Positions 16,741 to 24,655 of a DNA stretch of 45,259 bases are shown here, in pieces. Position 1 is the first letter of the stretch. The number at the start of each line of letters is the position of its first letter. A program made the translations under genes and the position numbers. Source of the DNA: CAZLXG01 sp964563585 (GTDB taxonomy: Bacteria > Bacteroidota > Bacteroidia > Flavobacteriales > Flavobacteriaceae); assembly GCA_964563585.1 (NCBI GenBank), contig CAZLXG010000007.1, positions 1 through 45,259 on the forward strand, in the 5' to 3' direction. The notes below the pieces were generated by a model that worked only from the letters and a program-made list of their open reading frames with translations, was not told the origin of the DNA and made no database searches.

Positions 16741-16857
16741 TTGAAGTATAGTTCAAAACTTCTTAATGTAGGCACGACCATTTTTACAATAATGAGTGCT
16801 TTGGAAAAAACAAACGATACTTTAAAACAAACTGCCGATATTTTAAACAAAATTTAA
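16741..16857 (+). pseudogene. relic of methionine aminotransferase (internal deletion)
   Basis: A 38-codon reading frame (TTG at 16741, stop TAA 16855-16857) joins two pieces I recognise from YbdL-type methionine/glutamine aminotransferases. The first half, SSKLLNVGTTIFTIMSAL, corresponds to the family N-terminus (E. coli YbdL has SKLPQLGTTIFTQMSAL). The second half, KTNDTLKQTADILNKI, corresponds to the C-terminal end (YbdL ends KKESTLLAAAERLRQL). Roughly 340 central codons, including the PLP lysine, are missing, so this cannot be an enzyme. No ATG is available at the proper start. The relic stops two bases before the omega-amidase gene, the usual functional partner. An alternative is an assembly deletion. 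Confidence 0.72.
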
Positions 16858-16859
16858 TT

Positions 16860-17639
16860 ATGCAAGACCAACTTAAAATAGTAATAATACAAACAGATTT
16901 AGTTTGGGAAAACCCAGAACAAAACCGAAACAATATTTCTAAAAAAATTGAATCTATTGTAGAACAAGTTGATGTTATTATTCTCCCAGAAATGTTTACA
17001 ACTGGTTTTACCATGAATGCAGAATCTGTTGCCGAAACTATGCATGGAGAAACAGTTAAATGGATGAAAGATTTAGTATTAAAAACTAATGCAGCTATTG
17101 TTGGTAGCATTATTATTTTAGAAGAAAACAACTATTATAATCGCTTGCTTTTTGTAGAACCTTCAGGTGCAATAACGACTTATAATAAACGACACACATT
17201 CACACTAGTTGGGGAAGAAAAAATTTATAAATCTGGTGACGAAAAGGTAATTATAAACTATAAAGGTTGGAGTATTTGTTCGCTTATATGTTACGATTTG
17301 CGTTTTCCAGTTTGGGCAAGAAATACCGAAGATTATGATGTTTTAATTTATGTTGCCAATTGGTCAAAACCAAGAATTTCTGCTTGGGATGCATTATTAA
17401 AAGCCCGAGCTATCGAAAACATGAGTTATTGCATTGGTGTTAATCGTGTTGGAATTGATGGTGTAAGTAGTGAATATTCAGGGCATTCGGCAGTTTATGA
17501 TGTTTTAGGAAACGAAATTTCATCTATTGAACCTAATATAGAACAAGTTGAAATAGTAACTTTAGAAAAACGACATATTACAGCTTATAGAAACAAGTTT
17601 AAATTTTTAAACGATAGAGATTCTTTTACTGTTGAATAA
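16860..17639 (+). CDS. omega-amidase, nitrilase superfamily (YafV-like)
   Basis: Carbon-nitrogen hydrolase of 259 residues, probably cytoplasmic. The Glu-Lys-Cys catalytic triad of the nitrilase superfamily is visible in LPEMFTTGFTM (Glu about 43), YNKRHTFTLVGE (Lys about 109) and SLICYDLRFPVWAR (Cys about 145). The YDLRFP and NWSKPRISAWDALLKARAIE blocks are typical of YafV/omega-amidase proteins, which hydrolyse alpha-ketoglutaramate and related keto-acid amides made by glutamine transaminases. The usual partner, a methionine aminotransferase, survives only as the relic two bases upstream, so this enzyme now either works with a transaminase encoded elsewhere or is itself losing its role. The last 14 bases overlap the convergent Ig-like gene. 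Confidence 0.9.
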   Translation: MQDQLKIVIIQTDLVWENPEQNRNNISKKIESIVEQVDVIILPEMFTTGFTMNAESVAETMHGETVKWMKDLVLKTNAAIVGSIIILEENNYYNRLLFVEPSGAITTYNKRHTFTLVGEEKIYKSGDEKVIINYKGWSICSLICYDLRFPVWARNTEDYDVLIYVANWSKPRISAWDALLKARAIENMSYCIGVNRVGIDGVSSEYSGHSAVYDVLGNEISSIEPNIEQVEIVTLEKRHITAYRNKFKFLNDRDSFTVE

Positions 17640-19236
17640 AATTTAAGGTTTGTATTAATCCCCAATCGGCTCTTATTTCGTCATCCATTTCAAAATAACT
17701 CACATGTTCAGGCTGTATTTTTTTTAAGTAATTCCCTGTATCATATTTTTTATTACCATTGGTGTCATGAATAACACGAATAAAATAATTTCCTGGTGTT
17801 ATATTTAAAAAATCTAATGCTTCTGGTTTTGTTGCGTATTGCTCATATTTCACATCGCCTTGTTTGTTTGTTAATTGCACAATAACGGGATAGCTAACAT
17901 TATTTAGATTGAAACGAATATAACCGAAATCAGAAGTTTTTTTAGTTCTTAGAATATAACTTAAAGTATCGTTTTTAGTATCAAAAAAACCAGTAAAGGC
18001 TTCGGGCAATACTTGTATTTTATAGGTATTTTCGTTAGTTTTTTCAAAATTGAAATTATATGTATTTGTTATGGAATCAAAAGCTGTTGTAAATTCTACA
18101 TTAACAGAATCTTTATCCATAATATTTATTTTAGAAACATCAAGTTTTGAAAAAGGTGTGCTTCCAAAAATCTTAAAAGGCTCGTCATTTCTAATAGTTC
18201 CAGATGGAGATGCCGATAAAACAAGCGAATCTCTTGGTTGCTCACTAATACGAACCGTGAAATCTTTTTCTAACAAAGGATGTGTTACTTTAAAAAGTAA
18301 AGAATCTACTTTTAACCTTGGCTTATACCAATAATTAAGCGAATCTGTTTTTTTATCTTTAGTAATTCTATATGTAAAATCTTCAGGTGTTTCAGATAGA
18401 ATATCAATCTTCATACCTTCGTTATTACCTTCATAGCCAAAAACAATTTTTTCACCAGAAATTAAACGAGGTCTTGTGGCATTAAAATCTAGTTCCTCAG
18501 AAAATAATTTTAATTCATAAATAGAATCTGTTGGTACTTCGATAAAGTTTTTTATAAAAGCAATTTGGTCTGTTCTTTGCTGAAATTTATTATCTAAATT
18601 ATTATCCTTTAAAGCCATTAACATATACTTTCCAGCTTTAATGTTTTCAATAGAAAATGTAGTAACACTATCAAGTGTATTGGTAATGTATTTAGGAGTC
18701 TCTTTATAAACAATAGAATCTGTAAAAGTTGAATCTACCTCGTATAAAGCAACCGATACAAAGGTTTCAGGCTCTTTTTTAATTGCATCAACAATATATC
18801 CATTTACGCTTAGCGAATCTATATAATCGCCAGTAGAAAACACATATCTGTAATATGGATAAGGGTTATTTTCATTATTATCTGTTATACTGTTTCCAAA
18901 GTTAAAAGCATAAGTTGTATTAGGTAATAGTGTATCAAAAATTTTAATTTTAATGACTTTACTAGCGCTTCCAAGAGGTGTTATTTCTGGTTGCGTTTTC
19001 ATTGGTGGCGAAATAATAAGTTGTTTTTGTATATCCTTAATTTTAATATACTCATCAAAACTAATTTCAATTTCGCTGCCATCAAAATTAATTGAATAAT
19101 TTTCAGGAAGAGATTCTGTAATACTTGGAGGTGTTACGTCTTTTGGCCCACCTTGTGGTCTACCTCTGTTAGCGCAGTTAATAGACACTAAACATATAAA
19201 AACTATAAAAATAAAATTTGAAAGCGTTTTACTCAT
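17626..19236 (-). CDS. Ig-like (Big_5) domain lipoprotein
   Basis: Exported protein of 536 residues with a lipoprotein signal: hydrophobic N-terminus and a lipobox ending SINC (Cys about 21), followed by the family-typical RGRPQGGPKDVTPPSI. The domain at about 35-135 (ESLPENYSINF, ISFDEYIKI, LPNTTYAFNFG) is a bacterial Ig-like fold of the Big_5/SbsA type. The rest is predicted beta-rich, with two prealbumin-like stretches (KAGKYMLMALKDNNLDNKF and TPGNYFIRVIHDTNGNKKYD) that resemble each other. Function is not known; it is probably anchored to the outer membrane. The 3' end overlaps the omega-amidase gene by 14 bases in convergent orientation. Confidence 0.85.
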   Translation of the reverse strand: MSKTLSNFIFIVFICLVSINCANRGRPQGGPKDVTPPSITESLPENYSINFDGSEIEISFDEYIKIKDIQKQLIISPPMKTQPEITPLGSASKVIKIKIFDTLLPNTTYAFNFGNSITDNNENNPYPYYRYVFSTGDYIDSLSVNGYIVDAIKKEPETFVSVALYEVDSTFTDSIVYKETPKYITNTLDSVTTFSIENIKAGKYMLMALKDNNLDNKFQQRTDQIAFIKNFIEVPTDSIYELKLFSEELDFNATRPRLISGEKIVFGYEGNNEGMKIDILSETPEDFTYRITKDKKTDSLNYWYKPRLKVDSLLFKVTHPLLEKDFTVRISEQPRDSLVLSASPSGTIRNDEPFKIFGSTPFSKLDVSKINIMDKDSVNVEFTTAFDSITNTYNFNFEKTNENTYKIQVLPEAFTGFFDTKNDTLSYILRTKKTSDFGYIRFNLNNVSYPVIVQLTNKQGDVKYEQYATKPEALDFLNITPGNYFIRVIHDTNGNKKYDTGNYLKKIQPEHVSYFEMDDEIRADWGLIQTLNFIQQ

Positions 19237-19299
19237 TACTCATTTTAAATATTGCACAAACCTACATAATTTAACTCAAATTATATAACGGACAACTAA

Positions 19300-19977
19300 C
19301 TAAGCTATTGCCATGGTAGCAATACTTATTTTTATATTTTTAGCTTGATTTAAAACTAAAATACAAGCTTCAATTGTAGCACCACTAGTAATAATATCAT
19401 CAACCAATAAAATGTGTTTATTATCAATAGTGTCCATATTCTTAAGTGCAAATAATTCATCATTGTTAGTCCAACGTGTAAATCGACCTTTAGTGGTCTG
19501 CGATTTAGTATTCGTAATTTTAATTAGCACATCATCTTTATAATCAGCATTTAAAGCTTCAGCAATTTGTACTCCAAATTTCGCAACTTGATTAAAACCT
19601 CTTTTTTTTAACTTGTTTTTGTGTAAAGGCACAGGAATCACCACATCAATATCTTTGTAATTATCTATGATTTTTAATTCGCCACCAAGCCAGTTTCCTA
19701 AAAAGTAACCAATATTTTCATAACCTCTATATTTTAAACCATGAATAAGTTTCTGAACAATTCCCTTTTTTTCAAACCTGAATAAAGCAGTGCCATTTTC
19801 AATTTTAGCACGCCCATATAAAACCTTTAAAACAGCATCATTATCATCAAAATGAAAATTAGTAACGGGTAAATCATGCCGGCAATCTATACAAATCGTT
19901 TCGGCGTTGTCATGCAGTAAATTCAGGCACGCATAACACACTTTCGGAAAGAATAAATTGGCAATAGATGAAATCAT
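19300..19977 (-). CDS. ComF family phosphoribosyltransferase-like protein
   Basis: Cytoplasmic protein of 225 residues in the ComF/GntX family, linked to DNA uptake in competent bacteria. The N-terminal four-Cys zinc finger is seen in CYACLNLL and ICIDCRHDL (about residues 14-34). The PRTase-like domain contains DVVIPVPLHKNKLKKRGFNQ and the phosphoribosyl-binding block HILLVDDIITSGATI (about 189-203). Length is normal for the family. It stands alone: 63 bases downstream of it lies the Ig-like gene start, and upstream comes a composite repeat. Confidence 0.92.
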   Translation of the reverse strand: MISSIANLFFPKVCYACLNLLHDNAETICIDCRHDLPVTNFHFDDNDAVLKVLYGRAKIENGTALFRFEKKGIVQKLIHGLKYRGYENIGYFLGNWLGGELKIIDNYKDIDVVIPVPLHKNKLKKRGFNQVAKFGVQIAEALNADYKDDVLIKITNTKSQTTKGRFTRWTNNDELFALKNMDTIDNKHILLVDDIITSGATIEACILVLNQAKNIKISIATMAIA

Positions 19978-20035
19978 TAATAATAAATATGCTGTTTTGT
20001 AAACTTACAACAAAATATTAATTAAAGTTATTTTG

Positions 20036-20179
20036 GCGTTACCACAAGGGTCGGGCTTTCCGCTATATCTTTTTAAACGTCATTGCGAAGACGAAGGACG
20101 TGGCAATCTGTTAATTTTCATTTTAAACATAATAATAGTTCGTCTATTTTAAAAAGGATGCCGCTGCAATCCCTAACGC
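20036..20179 (+). repeat. composite intergenic repeat, copy 1
   Basis: A 144-base element bounded by inverted hexamers GCGTTA (20036-20041) and TAACGC (20174-20179). The outer arms contain AAGGGTCGGGCTTTCCGC and GGATGCCGCTGCAATCCC. Nested inside at 20078-20110 is a second hairpin-type repeat with CGTCATTGC and GCAATCTG arms. The element is richer in GC than its surroundings and codes for nothing visible. A very similar element lies in reverse orientation at 22597-22746, and a short form without the nested unit at 38761-38838. Copies of this kind are, to my knowledge, frequent in flavobacterial genomes. Confidence 0.8.
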
Positions 20180-20232
20180 AAAATCAGAACTAAAAAAAAC
20201 ATCAAATTAGTACTTAGTTCAATGTGGTTTTT

Positions 20233-20240
20233 TATTTTTG
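20233..20240 (+). promoter_or_regulatory. possible -7 element very close to the glyQS start
   Basis: TATTTTTG matches TAnnTTTG but ends only four bases before the ATG at 20245. If it is used, the transcript would begin at or inside the start codon, that is be leaderless; otherwise it is a chance match in AT-rich DNA. Confidence 0.25.
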
Positions 20241-20244
20241 CATC

Positions 20245-21786
20245 ATGGCAAATCAAGACGATAAATTTAAGAAGGTAATTTCGCATGCAAAGGAATACGG
20301 ATATGTATTTCAAAGTAGTGAAATATATGATGGATTAAGTGCGGTTTACGACTATGCACAAAACGGAGCAGAATTAAAGAAAAACATACGCAACTATTGG
20401 TGGAAAGCCATGGTGCAAATGAATGAGAATATTGTAGGTATAGATTCTGCCATATTTATGCACCCAACCATTTGGAAAGCTTCGGGTCACGTTGATGCTT
20501 TTAACGACCCGTTAATTGATAATAAAGATTCTAAAAAGCGTTATCGTGCCGATGTTTTAATAGAGGATTATTGCGCTAAAATTGAAGCTAAAATTAATAA
20601 AGAAGTAAAAAAAGCAGCAAAACGTTTTGGAGATGCATTTAATAAAGAAGAATTTCTTTCAACAAACGGACGTGTTGTTGGCTATCAAGAAAAAATTAAT
20701 GCAACGCTTTCGCGGATGGCAAAATCTTTAGAAGCTGAAGATTTAGCAGATGTAAAAGCACTTATTGAAGAATTAGAAATTGCAGACCCATTAACAGGAA
20801 GTAAAAACTGGACAGATGTAAAGCAGTTTAACTTAATGTTTGGTACAAAACTAGGTGCTTCGGCAGAATCTGCAATGGATTTATATTTACGACCAGAAAC
20901 AGCGCAAGGTATTTTTGTAAACTTTTTAAATGTTCAGAAAACGGGAAGAATGAAAATTCCTTTCGGAATTGCACAAACAGGAAAAGCATTTAGAAACGAA
21001 ATTGTGGCGAGACAATTTATTTTTAGAATGCGTGAGTTCGAACAAATGGAAATGCAATTTTTTATAAAACCAGGAACCCAAAAAGAATGGTATGAGCATT
21101 GGAAAGCGCATAGAATGAAATGGCATTTATCTTTAGGTTTGGGCGCAGAAAACTATCGTTTTCACGACCATGAAAAATTAGCACATTATGCAGATGCTGC
21201 TACCGATATTGAGTTTAAATTTCCATTTGGTTTTAAAGAATTAGAAGGTATTCACTCAAGAACAGATTTTGATTTAAAAGCGCACGAAAAATTCTCAGGT
21301 AAGAAATTACAATATTTCGACCATGAAGAGAATGCGAGTTACACACCTTATGTATTAGAAACGTCTATTGGTTTAGATCGCATGTTTCTAGCAGTATTTT
21401 CAAATTCACTTCAAGAAGAAGAACTAGAAAACGGAACTACAAGAACGGTTTTAAAATTACCAAGTGTATTAGCACCAGTAAAAGCAGCTATTTTGCCATT
21501 GGTTAAAAAGGATGGTTTACCAGAAATAGCTCGTAAAATAATGGACGATTTAAAATGGGATTTTAATGTTGTTTACGACGAAAAAGATGCTGTTGGAAGA
21601 CGTTATAGAAGACAAGATGCTAACGGAACACCGTTTTGTATTACGGTAGATCATGATACTTTAGAAGACAACACGGTAACCATTCGTCATAGAGATTCTA
21701 TGGAACAAGAACGTGTTAAAATTGAAGATTTAAAAGCTATTATTAAACAAGATGTAGATGTACGTACTTGGTTAATGAAAATGTAA
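20245..21786 (+). CDS. glyQS: glycine--tRNA ligase, single-chain (alpha2) type
   Basis: Class II aminoacyl-tRNA synthetase of the eukaryote/archaeal-like dimeric type, charging tRNA-Gly; 513 residues from the ATG at 20245. The N-terminus (FKKVISHAKEYGYVFQSSEI) and the motif GLSAVYDYAQNGAELKKNI are typical. Motif 2 is in AQTGKAFRNEIVARQFIFRM with EFEQMEMQFFI after it; motif 3 is in TSIGLDRMFLAVF. The C-terminal anticodon-binding domain (about 405-513) contains APVKAAILPLVKK and VTIRHRDSMEQ. I moved the start from an in-frame ATG at 20224, which adds an unlike leader. It is the only enzyme gene between the two inverted composite repeats. Confidence 0.96.
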   Translation: MANQDDKFKKVISHAKEYGYVFQSSEIYDGLSAVYDYAQNGAELKKNIRNYWWKAMVQMNENIVGIDSAIFMHPTIWKASGHVDAFNDPLIDNKDSKKRYRADVLIEDYCAKIEAKINKEVKKAAKRFGDAFNKEEFLSTNGRVVGYQEKINATLSRMAKSLEAEDLADVKALIEELEIADPLTGSKNWTDVKQFNLMFGTKLGASAESAMDLYLRPETAQGIFVNFLNVQKTGRMKIPFGIAQTGKAFRNEIVARQFIFRMREFEQMEMQFFIKPGTQKEWYEHWKAHRMKWHLSLGLGAENYRFHDHEKLAHYADAATDIEFKFPFGFKELEGIHSRTDFDLKAHEKFSGKKLQYFDHEENASYTPYVLETSIGLDRMFLAVFSNSLQEEELENGTTRTVLKLPSVLAPVKAAILPLVKKDGLPEIARKIMDDLKWDFNVVYDEKDAVGRRYRRQDANGTPFCITVDHDTLEDNTVTIRHRDSMEQERVKIEDLKAIIKQDVDVRTWLMKM

Positions 21787-21974
21787 TTTCTAATGCGCCA
21801 ACTACTAGAAAAAGACCGTTTAGTTTCATTAAAATTTTGAGAATTGCTTTTTTCTTCTGTTTCTTGAGCTTGTATTGTAAAGCATGAGAATAGAACTGCT
21901 AATGATAATAATGTTTTTTTTATGAATTTTTGTGTAAAATTAGTTTTTCTCCTGAGTAACAACAATCGTTCCAT
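21687..21974 (-). pseudogene. possible remnant of a secreted-protein gene
   Basis: The 278-base gap after glyQS holds, on the minus strand, a frame with a good Sec signal peptide: basic KFIKK, a hydrophobic TLLSLAVLFSCFTI core and QAQ before ETEEKSNS. From an ATG at 21974 the frame runs only about 60 residues before it enters the antisense of glyQS, where the sequence (from about RIRNYIFIN on) is simply the complement of a conserved gene. A mature protein would thus be very short. The start context is odd: an IKK codon series begins with ATA where homologous signals usually have Met. I read this as the decayed 5' end of a larger exported-protein gene; a real small secreted protein is the alternative. 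Confidence 0.35.
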
Positions 21975-22064
21975 ATAATAGATGCATTTTTGCAAAAAGA
22001 TTGCGTAGAAAAAGTTTAACAATTTATTATTTTAATTTTTAAATTGTCAAATACCATTATGGGA

Positions 22065-22535
22065 TTAAATCGTTATCTGTCTATCAATTTGTTGGTTTAA
22101 AGAAATAAAGGTTTCAGTTCTAGAAACTCCAGTAATAGATTGAATTTCTCTATTTAGTAAATGCATTAAATGCTCATTGTCTTTACAGAGAATTTTTATA
22201 AACACGCTCCAGTTACCAGTTGTATAATAGCATTCTATTACTTCTGGTATTTTTTTTAGTTGTTTTACGGCTTCGGGGTTACTCATGGCTTTATCTAAAT
22301 AAATACCAATAAATGCCATGGTTGTATAACCCAATATTTTAGGGTTTATAATAAATTTTGAACCAGAAATTAGTCCAGATTTTTCGAGTTTACGTAAACG
22401 TTGATGAATTGCTGCGCCAGAAATACCAACGTTACGTGCAATTTCTAAAATAGGAGTTCTTGCATCTGCCATCAATGCGCGAAGTATTTGTTTATCGATA
22501 CCGTCTATATGAATGTTTTGATTTATGACTTTCAT
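22065..22535 (-). CDS. Lrp/AsnC family transcriptional regulator
   Basis: DNA-binding regulator of 156 residues. The N-terminal winged helix-turn-helix (about 10-65) shows the family pattern IDKQILRALMADARTPILEI and ISGAAIHQRLRKLEKSGLI. The C-terminal RAM/ligand domain (about 75-150) contains TTMAFIGIYL, EVIECYYTTGNWSVFIKIL and GVSRTETFISL. Family members respond to amino acids and act as octamers. Targets are unknown; the adjacent saccharopine dehydrogenase-like gene lies behind a repeat and is on the same strand, so amino-acid metabolism is a reasonable guess only. Confidence 0.93.
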   Translation of the reverse strand: MKVINQNIHIDGIDKQILRALMADARTPILEIARNVGISGAAIHQRLRKLEKSGLISGSKFIINPKILGYTTMAFIGIYLDKAMSNPEAVKQLKKIPEVIECYYTTGNWSVFIKILCKDNEHLMHLLNREIQSITGVSRTETFISLNQQIDRQITI

Positions 22536-22596
22536 TTGTTTTTTGATTAAATTTTAAAACATAAAAGTAATCATTTGATTTTAAATTGAAAGCTTT

Positions 22597-22746
22597 GCGT
22601 TAGGGATTGCAGTGACATACTTTTTAAAATTGACAAGCTAATATTTATGCTTTAAGACCAAAATTAACAGATTGTCACGTTCTTCGTCCTCGCAATGACG
22701 TGTATTTAAAAAGATATAACGGAAAGCCCGACCCTTGTGGTAACGC
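22597..22746 (-). repeat. composite intergenic repeat, copy 2 (inverted)
   Basis: A 150-base element that aligns along its length with the reverse complement of 20036-20179. It has terminal GCGTTA (22597-22602) and TAACGC (22741-22746), the same outer arms, and the same nested ATTGC/GCAAT hairpin at 22668-22700. It ends eight bases before the stop codon of the saccharopine dehydrogenase-like gene, so it lies in that gene's 3' untranslated region. Confidence 0.8.
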
Positions 22747-22753
22747 CCAAATA

Positions 22754-24118
22754 TTAATTATTCAATGGATTATAACCTAAATACGGCACTTCTTTTTCGT
22801 GAAATATGATGCCGAAATTTTCTAATTCTTTTAAAATAGGACTGTAAACTTCTTTGGTAATTGGTATTTGAACACCTGGCGTTTTAATTTTACCATTTAG
22901 AATAGCCAAAGTCACAATGGCCACAGGTAAACCCACGGTTTTTGCCATGGCTGTATAAGTTTGGTCGTCGCCAAGAACCACCATAGTAGAGTCTATTTGA
23001 TGTTTTTTACCATTTAATTCGTACCCGAATTTGTGGTACATAACAATCATGTCTTTATCGTTTTCGGCAAGCGTCCATTTATCCATTAATATTTTTTGGA
23101 GTATTTGTGCTGGTGTTGCTTTTTTAAGTTCTACTCTTTTTTTATGGTTAAAAATGTCAAGCTCCATAAGCTTATCCCAAACAATATCGTCTTGGTCTAT
23201 TTTAAGTGCGTGACGTAGTTTTAATTCGACAGAATCTGTTGGACTGTATGGTAAAAATGAGTTTACAAAATCGCGATAGCTCATGTTTTCACTATCGTCT
23301 ATTGTGTAACTATCGTCTGTCATACCAAGAATTACAAAAATATTCCAAGCACGACTAAAACCAACACGTCGCATAGTACCACGATATAGAGTTTTTACAT
23401 TATTTAAGCCATAAACACTTTGGTATTTTAAAGAATCTCTATTTGCGTACGCTTCAAAACGTCCAAAATTATCAACATCTAAAAACTCGGTACGTCTAAA
23501 TAATCTGTTGTATGGAATGTATTTATAAGTGCATTCTTGTAAAAATTTTGCCGCGCCACCTTGACCTGCAACTACCACATTTCTTGGGTTCCATGTAAAT
23601 TTGTAGTTCCATAAATTATTATCACTTTCTGGTGCTACCAAGCCACCAGTAAACGATTCGAATAAAATTATTTTTCCATTTTTTTCACGAATTTTATCAA
23701 GAATTTTCATGGCGCTCATATGGTCAATTCCAGGGTCCACACCAATTTCATTCATAAAAACAAGTCCTTTTGCTTTGGCATCATCATTCAAAGCTTGCAT
23801 ATCTTTGCTTATATAAGATGCGGTTACCATGTGTTTACTATATAAAATACAGTCTTTTGCAACTTCTATATGAAAGCGTGCAGGCAACATCGATACTACA
23901 ATGTCGGCATTTTTTATAGCTTGAGTTCGTGATTCTTTATCAAAAACATCAAGCACAATGGCATTAGCGTTTTTATGATTCCCAATTAGTTTTTTGGCAT
24001 TATTTATATTGATATCGCCAATTATTATATAAAGGTTGTCGGTTTCAGATTTATCTAAAAGATATTTTATAAGATAAGATGAAGATTTTCCAGAACCAAT
24101 AACTAAAATCTTTCGCAT
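22754..24118 (-). CDS. saccharopine dehydrogenase family protein
   Basis: NAD(P)-dependent oxidoreductase-like protein of 454 residues in the saccharopine dehydrogenase/carboxynorspermidine synthase superfamily. The Rossmann fold starts at the N-terminus with KILVIGSGKSSSYLIKYLL, followed by DADIVVSMLP-type strands (ADIVVSMLPARFHIEVAKD) and MNEIGVDPGIDHMSA, which match the LYS9-type pattern. The C-terminal substrate domain contains KHQIDSTMVVLGDDQTYTAM and TVGLPVAIVTLAI. In bacteria this type has been linked to lysine degradation, where it would act on saccharopine; a separate LKR gene is not in the window. The exact substrate is therefore open. Confidence 0.88.
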   Translation of the reverse strand: MRKILVIGSGKSSSYLIKYLLDKSETDNLYIIIGDININNAKKLIGNHKNANAIVLDVFDKESRTQAIKNADIVVSMLPARFHIEVAKDCILYSKHMVTASYISKDMQALNDDAKAKGLVFMNEIGVDPGIDHMSAMKILDKIREKNGKIILFESFTGGLVAPESDNNLWNYKFTWNPRNVVVAGQGGAAKFLQECTYKYIPYNRLFRRTEFLDVDNFGRFEAYANRDSLKYQSVYGLNNVKTLYRGTMRRVGFSRAWNIFVILGMTDDSYTIDDSENMSYRDFVNSFLPYSPTDSVELKLRHALKIDQDDIVWDKLMELDIFNHKKRVELKKATPAQILQKILMDKWTLAENDKDMIVMYHKFGYELNGKKHQIDSTMVVLGDDQTYTAMAKTVGLPVAIVTLAILNGKIKTPGVQIPITKEVYSPILKELENFGIIFHEKEVPYLGYNPLNN

Positions 24119-24196
24119 AATGAGATTTGTTGAGTAATTTTGTTGAGACTAATGTAATAAATTGAAAGGGTTTAAAACTCTTAAAAATATTTTAAT

Positions 24197-24589
24197 ATGA
24201 ACAAAACAATATTAATTACTGCATCACTTTTAGGTTTAACTAGTGTGATTTTTGGAGCTTTTGGAGCACATGGATTAAAAGAATTAATATCAGTTGAATC
24301 CATACAAACTTTTGAAACCGGTGTGCGTTATCAAATGTATCATGCTATTTTATTGCTGTTTGTGGGAAATACTAATTTAATTCAACCAAAAACAAAAAAG
24401 ATGATTTTTTACTTAGTATTATTTGGTATAGTATTTTTTTCGGGTTCAATTTATGGTTTAGCAACAAATTTATTAACAAATTTTGACTTTAAAACGATTG
24501 CTTTAATAACGCCATTAGGTGGATTGCTTTTAATTTTAGCGTGGTTTTTATTGATTATTGATTTTTCATCAAAAAAGAAAAATAACTAA
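24197..24589 (+). CDS. DUF423 family small membrane protein
   Basis: Membrane protein of 130 residues with four predicted helices. It starts with the family pattern SLLGLTSVIFGAFGAHGLK and has YQMYHAILLLFVG (second helix), then FSGSIYGLA and ITPLGGLLLILAW, all standard in DUF423 (YgdD-like) proteins. Function unknown. It is divergent from the saccharopine dehydrogenase-like gene and followed by pckA after 66 bases, with a promoter candidate between. Confidence 0.9.
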   Translation: MNKTILITASLLGLTSVIFGAFGAHGLKELISVESIQTFETGVRYQMYHAILLLFVGNTNLIQPKTKKMIFYLVLFGIVFFSGSIYGLATNLLTNFDFKTIALITPLGGLLLILAWFLLIIDFSSKKKNN

Positions 24590-24621
24590 TAATAATATAA
24601 GGATTCTATATATTTTTATTT

Positions 24622-24629
24622 TATTTTTG
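24622..24629 (+). promoter_or_regulatory. candidate -7 element for pckA
   Basis: TATTTTTG fits TAnnTTTG and ends 26 bases before the pckA ATG at 24656. Confidence 0.45.
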
Positions 24630-24655
24630 CTTGATATTTATTTTATTGCCACTTT

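Noticed and set aside
20036..22746. The inverted repeat pair as ends of a transposon
   Set aside because: The genes enclosed are housekeeping (GlyRS, Lrp), there is no transposase, and a third copy occurs far away; they are dispersed intergenic repeats.
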